A stretch of DNA of 64,000 bases from Brevibacillus panacihumi W25 (GCF_000503775.1 NZ_KI629782.1:2233579-2297578); one strand, 5' to 3'; counted from the first letter of the stretch, positions 9,915 through 18,921 are shown. Made by a program: numbers and translations. Notes: generated by a model not told the origin, from the sequence alone.

Positions 9915-11846
9915 ATGATCTTGCTGCAAGCAGAACATATAGAAAAAACCTATGGGGTCGAAACCATTTTACAAGACATATCCCTGCAAGTTCAAACAGG
10001 AGAACGCGTCGGATTGGTCGGTGTCAACGGCGCGGGCAAATCGACCTTGATGAAAATTCTGGCGGGTGAGTTGAGCTACGACAGCGGAACCGTCCGCATC
10101 CCCAAGGACGTCTCCATCGGCTACCTAGCGCAAAATGGCGGCCTGGAATCGGAGCGTTCGATCTGGGATGAGATGCTCAGCGTATTTACCCATCTGCAAA
10201 AAGAAGAGCGGGAATTGCGCGAGCTGGAGGCTAAAATGGGCGATCCAAACGTGATCGCTGACGCCAAAAGATACCAGCAAATCATGGAAGATTACGCCCA
10301 TCGTGCAGAGGCTTTCAAGGAAAGAGGCGGGTACAGCTACGAGGGTTCCATCCGTGGTGTGCTGCACGGCTTGCGCTTTGCCGACATGGATTACCAGACG
10401 CCGATCCGAACGCTTAGCGGCGGTCAAAAGACGCGTTTGGCCCTGGCGAAGCTGCTTCTGCAATCCCCTACGATCCTTCTGCTAGACGAGCCTACCAACT
10501 ACCTGGACATTGAGACCCTGACCTGGCTGGAGAGCTACTTGCAAAACTACCAGGGCGCGATTCTCGTCGTCTCCCATGACCGCTACTTCCTGGATAAGCT
10601 GGTGACTGTCGTCTATGAAATCGAACGGACGCGGGCTACCCGGTACGTCGGCAACTACAGCCAGTTTCTCGACCAGAAGGCAGCGCGACTGGAGCAGGAT
10701 CTGAAGCGCTTCGACAAACAGCAGGAGGAGATCGCCAAGCTGGAGGACTTCATCGCGCGCAACATCGCCCGGGCTACGACAACCAAGCGGGCGCAGAGCC
10801 GCCGCAAGACTTTGGAGAAGATGGAGAGATTGGACAAGCCCATCACCAAAAACAAGGCGGTCAATTTCTCCTTCGAAGTTGCCAAAATGAGCGGAAATGT
10901 CGTCATGAAGGCAAGCAATGTCGCGATCGGCTATCCTGACGCGATCCTTTCGCAAGGCCTTACCTTTGAGCTCGAGCGGGAAGAGCGGGTCGCACTGGTG
11001 GGTCCCAATGGAATCGGCAAATCCACGCTGCTCAAAACCATCGTCTCCCAGCTGCCTGCCTTGAGGGGCGAAATCTCCTTCGGAAGCAATGTCACCATCG
11101 GGTACTACGACCAGGAGCATCGCAACCTCAATGAGCGCAGTACCGTACTCGGGGAAATCTGGGATGAATATCCGCAAATGCTGGAGAAAGACGTCCGCAC
11201 TCTTTTGGGCAATTTCCTGTTCAGTGGCGACGATGTGCAGAAGAAGATCTCTGACTTGTCCGGCGGCGAGCGGGCACGCGTCTCATTGGCCAAGCTGATG
11301 CTCAAGCAAGCCAATTTCCTGATCTTTGACGAGCCGACCAACCACCTGGACATCTACAGCAAGGAGGTCCTGGAAAATGCCCTGGACGAATATCCGGGCA
11401 CGATCCTGTTCGTCTCCCATGACCGCTACTTTCTGAACAAGATAGCCAGCCGCGTGCTGGAGCTGGCGCCAACTGGCGTGACGAGCTATCTCGGCAATTA
11501 CGACTACTTCGTGGAAAAGAAACAGGAACTAGCCGAGCTGGCGGCAGAGCAGATGGCACAGCCAAACAAAAAGACGGGAGCGGCTCCCGTCCAGGCGGAA
11601 AAATCATCCTATGAGCTTGATAAAGAGGCCAAGCGGCGCGAGCGTCAGCGTCAGCGCCGCCTGGAAGAACTCGAAGAGACGATCCAGAAGCGGGAAAATG
11701 ACATCAGCAAATGGGAAGAAGAGCTGTGTCTACCGGAAGTCTACAGCGACCATCTTCTCGCCAAGGAACGCAATGATCAGATCCAAGCGGCGAAGGAAGA
11801 GCTGGAGCTGCTATATAACGAGTGGAGCCAGCTTTCCGGTGATTAG
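9915..11846 (+). CDS. ABC-F family ATPase (YdiF-like)
   Basis: Soluble ABC-F protein of 643 residues with two ATPase domains and no membrane segment. Such proteins bind the ribosome and act in translation or antibiotic protection. Domain 1 has GVNGAGKSTLMKILAGE, signature LSGGQ and Walker B LLLDEPTNYLDIETL. Domain 2 has GPNGIGKSTLLKTI, LSGGERARVSLAKLML and LIFDEPTNHLD. A linker arm lies at ~250-315 and a charged coiled-coil tail at ~560-643, as in B. subtilis YdiF. The start is ATG 9915 with GAGGTG upstream. The same reading frame is open back to 9687, but that part overlaps the divergent cyclo-ligase gene and has no ribosome-binding site. Confidence 0.95.
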   Translation: MILLQAEHIEKTYGVETILQDISLQVQTGERVGLVGVNGAGKSTLMKILAGELSYDSGTVRIPKDVSIGYLAQNGGLESERSIWDEMLSVFTHLQKEERELRELEAKMGDPNVIADAKRYQQIMEDYAHRAEAFKERGGYSYEGSIRGVLHGLRFADMDYQTPIRTLSGGQKTRLALAKLLLQSPTILLLDEPTNYLDIETLTWLESYLQNYQGAILVVSHDRYFLDKLVTVVYEIERTRATRYVGNYSQFLDQKAARLEQDLKRFDKQQEEIAKLEDFIARNIARATTTKRAQSRRKTLEKMERLDKPITKNKAVNFSFEVAKMSGNVVMKASNVAIGYPDAILSQGLTFELEREERVALVGPNGIGKSTLLKTIVSQLPALRGEISFGSNVTIGYYDQEHRNLNERSTVLGEIWDEYPQMLEKDVRTLLGNFLFSGDDVQKKISDLSGGERARVSLAKLMLKQANFLIFDEPTNHLDIYSKEVLENALDEYPGTILFVSHDRYFLNKIASRVLELAPTGVTSYLGNYDYFVEKKQELAELAAEQMAQPNKKTGAAPVQAEKSSYELDKEAKRRERQRQRRLEELEETIQKRENDISKWEEELCLPEVYSDHLLAKERNDQIQAAKEELELLYNEWSQLSGD

Positions 11847-11849
11847 CGT

Positions 11850-14114
11850 TCAGTCGCCGACCTCCCGGCTATTCGCCCCCTCCGTCTGCATGGCTGACTC
11901 GTCTGGAGCTCCCAGCGCAGCGTAGAGCGCCGGGACGACCATAAACATGATGCAGGTCGCAGCCGTCACGATGCCGGAATCATTCAAGACCAAGCCTGCG
12001 AGCGAGCCGGCGATCACCCCAGCAAAGCCTTTGACCAGATGCGGGTAGTCTTGTGCCAAATGCCCCAAAAAGCGATCATTTCGCAAGGACAGCACGCCGA
12101 GCACGAGGAGCGAGACGACGAACACCTTGCTCCAGATCGAGACGCGAATCAAGCGGATATTCATCTCCAGCTTTCGTTCCAGCATCTGGGCCACCTGTGC
12201 CCAATCGCCAGAGACGATCTGCTGCGATACTCGCCCCACATGCGTCAGGGGCTGATCCGTCAACAGACTGCCCACTATCAATACCAGCACACCACTCACG
12301 AGGCCGCCTGCCAGAAGCAGGAGGCCTTTTTTTCCCAGCTTCCATCCCGAGAGCCGTGACCCGGCAACAAAAAATCCGATCAGTCCGGCTAAAAAGCCGC
12401 CCGCGTCCGTCCCCAAATGAGGAGCCACCATATAATACAGCACAATCGCGAACAGCAGCGCCGAAAACATCGGGATCACCTGACGGCTCCAACCCTGCCG
12501 CTTTTCCCGTCGACGGTCGATTTGGTACAAAGCCGCGACCAGAAGTATCGTGCTGCCGATCAATACTCCTTCGTACTCATTCCCTAATCCGTAGAAGCGG
12601 GCACCAATGACCGGGTCATATCCAAGGTAGGACTGACGCATCAACGTTGCCCCCGCCCATCCGTCCAACAGCAGACTGCCCACCGTTAAACCGCAAACGA
12701 TGGCTACTGTTCGAGACAACGGAAGAGCCTCCATCAGAAAAGCGAGCAGCAAGGAGGTCATAATCAAAGCTCCCAATGCGACGACTCCCGCTGCCTGCCA
12801 GGTCAAAGCCGCCTCGACCAGCAGCAAAAAGGGGAACCAGAGCATAGCCAAGAGAGCGAGACGCATCCCACGTCGAAGCTTCTCTCCCCCCTCTCCCACG
12901 CCACGTTTCCTTCCCCACAGCCAGAGTACGACCGCGCCAGCGAGCGTGATCATCTGCAGCATCACGTAGGTGTACAGCACAGAGGAACGCGTCGCATAGG
13001 TATGGTGAATTCCGTCCACCTTCTGAATGAACGAAGCAATATCTGTTCCACTATCCTGGATGCGCAGCGTGTGTCCAGCCAGCCCCTTTGGCTGCGGCAC
13101 TTGCAGCCAAGTCATCAGCGTTGGCAGAATATCGAGTCCGCTCACCAGCCCCGGCTGTCTGGTGGTCGCCGAGGTGAGCAGGCCGCTTTCTGTATTTCGC
13201 CACACCAGAATGGGCGGCAACAGCTTTTTTTCCTGAGAGGCCTGGGCATGTACCGCTGGCGTGACCACCATGACAGTCTGATTTTCCGTTCGCGCTGACA
13301 AGAGTTGATCCAAGAAGGCCGACCAATCCCGCATGATGCGATCGTAGGAGCGTTCAAACTGATCCGGTTCCATATCATCAGCCAGCTGATACAGGCGGGC
13401 CAGATCTGCCAGTTGTACTGTGATCAACCCGGCGCTATGATTTGCATTCGCCGTGATACTCTTTAACAGTTTCTCGTAATGGGTTCGGATTCCATCGGGG
13501 TAGCCCTCGGTGGATGAGGTTGTCCGTACTTGCAGGTCGCCATGGGGCACGCGTCCAAGCTCATCCATGGCAAAAAGAATGGCATGCCGCTGCCGGACGT
13601 CCTCGTAATCTCCGGACCCGTATGCTGTCACCGGGATCTGATGGGCTGCAAGCGTACTGCCCAAAAGACCGATTTGCGACGTGTACGGCTTGTCCCGATT
13701 CTCCGCATGAAGCCGGAAAATACCCGGAAAGACAATTTGGGCGCCTGCCGGATCAAGCCCAAGCTTTGCCGCCCATGCACCCGCCGTCTGATTGCCTTGC
13801 ATGATTTCCTCCCGCTCATAGGCGGTACCGCTGCGCTCCGTGTACAGCGCTTGCGAGCCGCTCCCCATCAAAAGATACGTATTGGCCGCCGTACGCGCAC
13901 CTGGTGGTCGGACCGACAATGCCCCGATCCCTGCCTGTTCCAGCCACCTGTCCACATGTGGATAGGTGCGCCATCTTTCCAGATCGGCAAAAGACATCCC
14001 TTCGAAAAACAGGAGTATCACCTGCGGACCTTGTGCTGTTTGACGCGCTTCTGATTTTGGGACCATGGTCAACAGCAACAATACTGACAGAAAAATGAGG
14101 CATTTTCTTTTCAC
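11850..14114 (-). CDS. Large membrane protein with degenerate alkaline-phosphatase-like domain
   Basis: A 754-residue protein I cannot name. It starts at GTG 14112-14114, with AGGAGGG six bases upstream. Residues 1-20 are a signal peptide. Residues ~25-350 follow the alkaline phosphatase/sulfatase fold pattern: ILLFFEGMSFADL near the start, AANTYLLMGSGSQALY, then TVMVVTPAVH and SGLDILPTLMTWLQVPQPKG. The metal-binding positions look altered: Glu-Gly where Asp-Gly is usual, and TPAVH where SDHG is expected. Residues ~370-740 contain about ten hydrophobic helices (KVFVVSLLVLGVLSLRNDRF and others). Convergent with the ABC-F gene (3-bp gap). A DnaA-box cluster lies just upstream. It may be a pseudo-enzyme or a transferase acting on an envelope polymer. 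Confidence 0.85.
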   Translation of the reverse strand: MKRKCLIFLSVLLLLTMVPKSEARQTAQGPQVILLFFEGMSFADLERWRTYPHVDRWLEQAGIGALSVRPPGARTAANTYLLMGSGSQALYTERSGTAYEREEIMQGNQTAGAWAAKLGLDPAGAQIVFPGIFRLHAENRDKPYTSQIGLLGSTLAAHQIPVTAYGSGDYEDVRQRHAILFAMDELGRVPHGDLQVRTTSSTEGYPDGIRTHYEKLLKSITANANHSAGLITVQLADLARLYQLADDMEPDQFERSYDRIMRDWSAFLDQLLSARTENQTVMVVTPAVHAQASQEKKLLPPILVWRNTESGLLTSATTRQPGLVSGLDILPTLMTWLQVPQPKGLAGHTLRIQDSGTDIASFIQKVDGIHHTYATRSSVLYTYVMLQMITLAGAVVLWLWGRKRGVGEGGEKLRRGMRLALLAMLWFPFLLLVEAALTWQAAGVVALGALIMTSLLLAFLMEALPLSRTVAIVCGLTVGSLLLDGWAGATLMRQSYLGYDPVIGARFYGLGNEYEGVLIGSTILLVAALYQIDRRREKRQGWSRQVIPMFSALLFAIVLYYMVAPHLGTDAGGFLAGLIGFFVAGSRLSGWKLGKKGLLLLAGGLVSGVLVLIVGSLLTDQPLTHVGRVSQQIVSGDWAQVAQMLERKLEMNIRLIRVSIWSKVFVVSLLVLGVLSLRNDRFLGHLAQDYPHLVKGFAGVIAGSLAGLVLNDSGIVTAATCIMFMVVPALYAALGAPDESAMQTEGANSREVGD

Positions 14115-14146
14115 TTTGCTCCCTCCTGTTGATAACACTGCCTGTC

Positions 14147-14275
14147 TTATCCACATATTCCACAGAATAATCCACAGGGACCGGGCTATTTTCCCGGTCA
14201 TTTTTTATAGTTATCACCAGTATTCACAGGGGGAGCTCGAGACAGACGCATAAGTTATTCAACTTCTGTGGATAA
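14147..14275. promoter_or_regulatory. DnaA-box cluster next to tsaD
   Basis: Two perfect DnaA boxes: TTATCCACA at 14147-14155 on the plus strand and its complement TGTGGATAA at 14267-14275. Between them are TAATCCACA (14168-14176) and GTATTCACA (14220-14228), each one mismatch from TTATNCACA, plus weaker matches at 14211 and 14255. From memory, B. subtilis carries a DnaA-box cluster in the gcp (tsaD)-ydiF intergenic region that titrates DnaA. The flanking genes here are the same apart from the inserted 754-residue gene. Confidence 0.7.
14179..14206 (+). terminator. Hairpin with T-run inside the DnaA-box cluster
   Basis: GACCGGG-7 nt-CCCGGTC followed by ATTTTTT. It looks like a plus-strand intrinsic terminator, but there is no plus-strand gene upstream. 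It may block transcription reading into the cluster or may be a structural element. Confidence 0.45.
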
Positions 14276-14320
14276 AAGAAAAGGTCCTTCTCCATGAGAA
14301 CCCATCATGGAAAAAGACCT
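14270..14320 (-). terminator. Terminator after tsaD
   Basis: On the minus strand a 16-base arm (complement of 14305-14320) pairs with the complement of 14282-14297 with few mismatches, followed by TTTTCTTTT. It ends the thiL-tsaE-tsaB-rimI-tsaD operon. Confidence 0.8.
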
Positions 14321-14352
14321 GCTTGCTGATTGGAACTTGTTGACTCGTTTGC

Positions 14353-15435
14353 TTACTGCTCCGAAAGCGATAAACCCGGAACTCCGTTCAGATCAAGCCC
14401 GGCAAATTCACCTTTTTCATAACGGATATATCCTGCCGCCGCGATCATGGCGGCATTGTCCGTACAAAGCGAGAGCGGCGGAATGACAAGCGGAATGCCT
14501 TCCTGCTGACAGCGGCCTTGCAGTCTTTCCCGCAAACCCCTATTTGCCGCCACGCCACCTGCCAGCAACACCTGCTTCGCCCCGAACTCCCGAACTGCGC
14601 GCAGTGTTTTTTCGACCAGAACCTCTGTCACCGAGTCCTGGAAGCTTGCAGCCAGATTGGCAGGTTGGATCGTCTCCCCGCGCTGCGCCGCATTATGCAG
14701 GGTATTGAGAACAGCGGACTTCAAGCCGCTGAAGCTGAAATCATAGGAATCCGGTTCCAGCCAGGAGCGAGGGAGCGGGACATTCGCTTCTCCCTCGTGG
14801 GCGAGCCGATCGATGTGCGGGCCGCCGGGATACGGCATGTTGAGCGCACGAGCCACCTTGTCGTAAGCCTCGCCAGCGGCATCGTCTCTCGTCTCGCCCA
14901 GAATTTCAAACTGACCGTGTCCCTTCATCCACACCAATTCCGTATGGCCGCCGGAAACGACGAGGGCGATCAGCGGGAAATCCATCTCTTCGACCAAACG
15001 ATTCGCGTAAATATGTCCAGCGATATGATGAACCCCGATCAACGGAATGCCGCGCGCCAGAGAGATTGCTTTGGCAGCCGCCACACCTACAAGCAGGGCT
15101 CCTACCAGGCCCGGTCCATAGGTAACGGCGATAGCGTGGATCTCATCGAGCGTCTTGTTGGCATCGCGCAGAGCTTCCTCGATCGTCAGCGTAATATTCT
15201 CCACGTGGCGTCTGGAAGCCACTTCTGGCACGACGCCGCCGAAGCGCTTGTGAATATCCGCCTGGGAGGCAATCACATTGGACAAAACTTCGCGACCGTC
15301 CCGGACGACCGAAGCCGACGTTTCATCGCAGCTCGTCTCAATTCCCAGAATATAAGTCGGGCCTCCCGACTGTTTGTGTGCCTGATAGGCCTGCATGACG
15401 CGCTGTTCGTAGCGCGATTGGTTTGTCCTGTTCAT
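14353..15435 (-). CDS. tsaD: tRNA N6-threonylcarbamoyladenosine transferase TsaD
   Basis: Catalytic subunit that, with TsaB and TsaE, transfers the threonylcarbamoyl group to A37 of ANN-decoding tRNAs. Family motifs are [16 protein letters not shown], the metal-binding [21 protein letters not shown], and the C-terminal [16 protein letters not shown]. The start ATG at 15433-15435 overlaps the rimI stop as ATGA, so translation is coupled. About 27 residues precede the usual N-terminus ([20 protein letters not shown]), longer than most TsaD. A shorter start at an internal ATG has no ribosome-binding site. In B. subtilis the gene is gcp/ydiE, with the same neighbours. Confidence 0.97.
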   Translation of the reverse strand: MNRTNQSRYEQRVMQAYQAHKQSGGPTYILGIETSCDETSASVVRDGREVLSNVIASQADIHKRFGGVVPEVASRRHVENITLTIEEALRDANKTLDEIHAIAVTYGPGLVGALLVGVAAAKAISLARGIPLIGVHHIAGHIYANRLVEEMDFPLIALVVSGGHTELVWMKGHGQFEILGETRDDAAGEAYDKVARALNMPYPGGPHIDRLAHEGEANVPLPRSWLEPDSYDFSFSGLKSAVLNTLHNAAQRGETIQPANLAASFQDSVTEVLVEKTLRAVREFGAKQVLLAGGVAANRGLRERLQGRCQQEGIPLVIPPLSLCTDNAAMIAAAGYIRYEKGEFAGLDLNGVPGLSLSEQ

Positions 15436-15890
15436 TGCAATGTCACCCACATAATGATTGCGTCCTCATTGTTATCCGAATAATATCGTTTTCTAATCCC
15501 TTGTTCCGTAAAACCCAGCTTGACGTACATATTGCGAGCGACCGTATTCGAAGGCCGCACCTCCAGCGTCATGCTTTTCGCTCCAAACATCATCGCGACG
15601 CCCATCATTTTTTGCATCAGCCGAAGCCCGATCTTCTTGCCCCGATACGAGGGGTGGACGGCTACATTCGTGATATGAGCCTCATCGATGATAATCCACA
15701 TCCCGCAGTAGGCAATGACCTTGTTCTGATGCAGCGCTACGACATATCGCGCATTCGGATTTTTCGTCAATTCATTGACAAAGGCATCATGCGGCCAGGG
15801 AGTGGTAAACGCCAAGCGTTCCAGCTCGGTGACGGCTCCGACGTCCGCCAGTGTCATAAAACGGAATCCCAACTCTATCGGTTGATCCAT
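15432..15890 (-). CDS. rimI: Ribosomal protein S18-alanine N-acetyltransferase RimI
   Basis: GNAT acetyltransferase of 152 residues that acetylates the N-terminal alanine of ribosomal protein S18. The acetyl-CoA loop is [20 protein letters not shown], and the typical RimI C-terminus follows ([20 protein letters not shown], then [12 protein letters not shown]). The start [12 protein letters not shown] lies four bases after the tsaB stop. The 3' end overlaps tsaD by four bases. Placement between tsaB and tsaD is the standard Bacillales arrangement. Confidence 0.95.
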   Translation of the reverse strand: MDQPIELGFRFMTLADVGAVTELERLAFTTPWPHDAFVNELTKNPNARYVVALHQNKVIAYCGMWIIIDEAHITNVAVHPSYRGKKIGLRLMQKMMGVAMMFGAKSMTLEVRPSNTVARNMYVKLGFTEQGIRKRYYSDNNEDAIIMWVTLQ

Positions 15891-15894
15891 GCGA

Positions 15895-16617
15895 TCACTC
15901 CTTTACCGAACCCTCCTGCTTTTGTGCCAGCCATTTCGCTTCTGCCTCTGCCAACTGGAGATATTCCGGTACCAGTGCATGGGCATCTGTGCCCTCCTGC
16001 AGCCTTTGCATCGCCAGGTAGCCAATATGCGCTGCACGAGGATGGTTGAACGCCGGGGAGGCAAACAGGGCCTGCTCCCCCAAGACCTGCTCGATAGTCT
16101 GCCGGTGCATCCGCACATCTTCGCCCAGAAAGAGAATCGACCTGCCGCCAGCACGATCACGCAGGAGCGGCAACCACTCTTGCAAAAGGATAATCCGCTC
16201 TTTTTCCAGCATGTCGAGGCTATCCAGCCCTCGCGAGGCATAGCAGCCCGTGTAGACCTGCCCGCGTCTGGCATCAAACAAGGGAACGATCAAATCCGCG
16301 AAGCCAAGCGCATTCATGGCGACTGCCTGGAGACTGCTGACGCCTACGACCGGCAAGTTCAAGGACCAGGCGATGCTCTTCGCAGAAGCTACCCCGATCC
16401 GCACGCCCGTATACGATCCGGGACCAATTGCGACGCCGATGCCGCTCAGTTCCTCCGGAGAGGTGTTGGTAGCGTCCAACAGCTCGCTGATCGCATCCAT
16501 CATCCGAACGGAATGGTTTTTCTGCTGATTGGTCGTCGTCTCTGCCAGGACGCGTTCTTCCTCCACGACGGCCACACTTAATACCAGATTGGATGTATCA
16601 ATCGCCAGTACGCGCAT
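15895..16617 (-). CDS. tsaB: tRNA threonylcarbamoyladenosine biosynthesis protein TsaB
   Basis: Non-catalytic partner of TsaD with the ASKHA fold (240 aa). The N-terminus [20 protein letters not shown] and the motif GIGVAIGPGSYTGVRIGVA are diagnostic. ATG 16615-16617 is preceded by GAGGAG nine bases upstream, inside the 3' end of tsaE (20-bp overlap). A start six codons earlier would add MRRLIL and is less likely. In operon with rimI and tsaD. Confidence 0.96.
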   Translation of the reverse strand: MRVLAIDTSNLVLSVAVVEEERVLAETTTNQQKNHSVRMMDAISELLDATNTSPEELSGIGVAIGPGSYTGVRIGVASAKSIAWSLNLPVVGVSSLQAVAMNALGFADLIVPLFDARRGQVYTGCYASRGLDSLDMLEKERIILLQEWLPLLRDRAGGRSILFLGEDVRMHRQTIEQVLGEQALFASPAFNHPRAAHIGYLAMQRLQEGTDAHALVPEYLQLAEAEAKWLAQKQEGSVKE

Positions 16618-17077
16618 CAAAATCAATCTCCTCACACAATCTCACGTAGCGATCTCCTTGCGGCACCAGCTCGATCAATCGCTGCTCGTCGCCAGCCGTG
16701 CGCAGGAATATCGTCAAACGCTCCTGCGGCAAGACATCCTCGATCAAGGATGCCCACTCCACCACGCAAACGCCTTCTCCAAAAAAATAATCGTCCAAGC
16801 CGAGTGAATCGACATCGTCGCCCACCCGGTACACATCCATATGATACAACGGCAAGCGCCCCTGATACTCTTTTATGATCGTAAAGGTCGGACTGTTCAC
16901 CACATTCCGCACTCCCAAACCTCGTGCCAGCCCTTGCGTAAACGTTGTTTTGCCCGCTCCCAGATCACCTTCCAGCGCCAACAGGTCACCAGGCTGCAAA
17001 AAAGCAGCAAGCCGTTCGGCAAAATTCTGGGTCTGCTCTACTCCTGCGAGCGTCCACTTGTACGCCATCGCCGTCAT
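16598..17077 (-). CDS. tsaE: tRNA threonylcarbamoyladenosine biosynthesis ATPase TsaE
   Basis: P-loop ATPase required for the t6A cycle with TsaD and TsaB (159 aa). The Walker A is [20 protein letters not shown], and the conserved [11 protein letters not shown] and YHMDVYRVG follow. ATG 17075-17077 overlaps the thiL stop. A second ATG three codons on (17066-17068) has AAAGGATG at better spacing and may be the true start, giving MAYKWTLAG. The B. subtilis counterpart is YdiB. Confidence 0.96.
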   Translation of the reverse strand: MTAMAYKWTLAGVEQTQNFAERLAAFLQPGDLLALEGDLGAGKTTFTQGLARGLGVRNVVNSPTFTIIKEYQGRLPLYHMDVYRVGDDVDSLGLDDYFFGEGVCVVEWASLIEDVLPQERLTIFLRTAGDEQRLIELVPQGDRYVRLCEEIDFDARTGD

Positions 17078-18087
17078 CCTTTCTTCTCTTCCACATGGAC
17101 AAAGTGATTGAAGCCCGCCTTGTTCAGCGTCATCTGCTGGCCATCACGTGTGATCAGAACACTTTTACCAATTCCTTCCACACAGCCAATCACCGTAAAC
17201 GGAATGCTTAGTTCGGCAAACTGCTGTGAAAGGGCAGCAAGACCGTCTCGAGACACGGTGCCGACCAACTGATAGTCTTCCCCGCCGTACAATGCCCAGT
17301 CCAGCGGCTCCTTGCTAGCAATTCGGGCATAGGCGAGAACTTCCTCCCGGATCGGGATGCATTCAGCATCGATGTGGATCGTCACGTCACTTGCCTCGGC
17401 GATTTCCCACAACTCGGATGCCAACCCGTCGCTGACATCGTTCAATGCTCCGCACGCGCCTGAAGCCTGGAGCAATCGCCCTGCCTGAATTTGGGCTGAG
17501 GGGCGTTGATGCGCCTCCGCCAAAGGCAGCCACTTCTCTTCCGGCTCCTTTTTCGCCAGCAGCAAGTGCAGACCGGCAGCAGAACTGCCGACATGCCCGG
17601 TCACAAACACAAGCTGCCCCGGCAAGGCTTGGGAACGACAAATCGCGCGCCCTTTTTCCACCTCGCCCAGTACCGTTACAGCTAAATGCAGCGACTTGGG
17701 AGAAGAGACCGTATCTCCGCCGATTACGCGAACGCCATACTGCTCGCATGCCTCGTAGATGCCATCGTATAGTTGGCTGTACTCTTCATCCGTATAACTA
17801 GGCGAAACCGCAATGCTGACCAGGGCGTAACGAGCGATCCCGCCCATGGCAGCAATGTCGCTGATGTTGCTAATCACCGCCTTGTAACCGATGTCAGCTG
17901 GTTTCATCGTCTCTCTTAAGAAATGGACCGTCTCTACCATCGCATCACAGCATGCCACGACTTCCGTCTCTGGTGTGGGGCTAAAAACGGCAGCATCATC
18001 TCCAATCCCGACAGTCAGGCCGTCACCTTCTTGTCCGTTCGAACGGCTCGTCCATTGCCGGATCAAGGAAAATTCATCATGAGCCAC
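17074..18087 (-). CDS. thiL: Thiamine-monophosphate kinase ThiL
   Basis: Phosphorylates thiamine monophosphate to the active cofactor TPP (337 aa, standard length). Motifs: [12 protein letters not shown] at the N-terminus, [44 protein letters not shown] and [14 protein letters not shown]. The opening gene of the thiL-tsaE-tsaB-rimI-tsaD operon, as in B. subtilis. No TPP riboswitch is seen in the 70 bp upstream. Confidence 0.97.
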   Translation of the reverse strand: MAHDEFSLIRQWTSRSNGQEGDGLTVGIGDDAAVFSPTPETEVVACCDAMVETVHFLRETMKPADIGYKAVISNISDIAAMGGIARYALVSIAVSPSYTDEEYSQLYDGIYEACEQYGVRVIGGDTVSSPKSLHLAVTVLGEVEKGRAICRSQALPGQLVFVTGHVGSSAAGLHLLLAKKEPEEKWLPLAEAHQRPSAQIQAGRLLQASGACGALNDVSDGLASELWEIAEASDVTIHIDAECIPIREEVLAYARIASKEPLDWALYGGEDYQLVGTVSRDGLAALSQQFAELSIPFTVIGCVEGIGKSVLITRDGQQMTLNKAGFNHFVHVEEKKG

Positions 18088-18155
18088 CTTTCAGCTCTCC
18101 TTTGCTGCATAGTCAGTTCATTATAACGTTGCCTTCCAAAGAGACGCAAGAAACC

Positions 18156-18629
18156 CTAATCCAGCTTGGCCGGCTGCAGCTCGCGAAGGGTCAGCTTCCC
18201 GCTGCAGCGCCCGCAGCGATAGCGGTTGGGATTCATCTTTCTTTTGCGCTTGTAGCTCATGCCGCAGGATTGGCAAAGAAGCTCGTAGCGATACGGGAGC
18301 TGCGTTCTGCCATTCCCCACCTGCTGACAATACCTGCTTCCTCCCACTTGCTGCAGCAATAGCTGAAAATCCCGATCTGCATGGCGATAGCCTCTCTTGG
18401 CAAGATGCAGGTGGTAATGACAAAGCTCGTGCTTGATGATTCCCACCAATTCTTCTTCCCCATGCTCCTGCAGATGCCGCGGATTGATTTCGATGTCATG
18501 GGTGCGAAGCAGGTAACGTCCCCCCGTCGTGCGCAAGCGTCCATTGAAGCGAGCCTGATGGCGAAAAGCCACACCGAAAAAACGGCTTGAGATCTCCTCC
18601 ACCAATTTTTGCAATTCCTGATCGGTCAT
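18156..18629 (-). CDS. SprT-like zinc protein
   Basis: Metalloprotease-like protein of about 157 residues, SprT/YdcK family. The HExxH motif is IIKHELCHYHLHLAKRGYRH. A C-terminal zinc ribbon has CQSC and CGRC pairs around MNPNRYRCGRC. The start at ATG 18627-18629 gives MTDQELQKLVEEIS, in agreement with the family length (~150). The function in Firmicutes is not established. The gene is near cmpA and tex, as in B. subtilis. Confidence 0.92.
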   Translation of the reverse strand: MTDQELQKLVEEISSRFFGVAFRHQARFNGRLRTTGGRYLLRTHDIEINPRHLQEHGEEELVGIIKHELCHYHLHLAKRGYRHADRDFQLLLQQVGGSRYCQQVGNGRTQLPYRYELLCQSCGMSYKRKRKMNPNRYRCGRCSGKLTLRELQPAKLD

Positions 18630-18717
18630 CTCCCGTCCCAGCCTTCCTGCCCTGGGCTGCAAGATCGTTGCTGCCCGAATCGTTTTTGAACGAAGATTAC
18701 GCTTTTACGAAATAATA

Positions 18718-18777
18718 GGTACCTCCTGTTCGTCCGGCGCATACATTGCCAATAGACGAATAACTCCAGGAGGTACC
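18718..18777. repeat. Inverted repeat covering the cmpA ribosome-binding site
   Basis: Perfect 11-bp arms GGTACCTCCTG (18718-18728) and CAGGAGGTACC (18767-18777). The right arm contains the AGGAGG ribosome-binding site of cmpA. A sigma-E-like -10 sequence CATACATT lies between the arms at 18740-18747 without a good -35. Confidence 0.7.
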
Positions 18778-18780
18778 TTC

Positions 18781-18903
18781 ATGCCACAATGGATGCGCAG
18801 GCAGCTGCAGCGTGCCTTCATCGGGAAGGACATTCGCCAGATTCGCCTGCTGAACAGCTGTTGGTTCTTATACTGGGAAAAACATGGTGGTCGTCCGCAA
18901 TAA
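18781..18903 (+). CDS. cmpA: Cortex morphogenetic protein CmpA
   Basis: A 40-residue protein that reads MPQWMRRQLQRAFIGKDIRQ and continues with IRLLNSCWFLYWEKHGG. This matches the B. subtilis sporulation protein CmpA (37 residues, MPNWLKKQMQKAFLEKDNYQ). There it marks the defective coat protein SpoIVA for ClpXP during quality control of spore assembly. The neighbours fit: in B. subtilis the gene also lies between tex (ydcI) and the SprT gene (ydcK). AGGAGG is seven bases before the ATG. The gene is short and easily missed by automatic gene calling. Confidence 0.92.
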   Translation: MPQWMRRQLQRAFIGKDIRQIRLLNSCWFLYWEKHGGRPQ

Positions 18904-18921
18904 CAGGACGCCGCCTTTTTT
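18886..18921 (+). terminator. Terminator of cmpA
   Basis: GGTGGTCGTCC pairs with GGACGCCGCC (one bulge) around the stop codon and is followed by six T (18916-18921). It overlaps the last bases of the convergent tex gene. Confidence 0.75.

Noticed and set aside
18740-18747. CATACATT as a sigma-E promoter of cmpA
   Set aside because: The -10 match is perfect but no fitting -35 is found at the right spacing. Kept only as a comment in the inverted-repeat entry.
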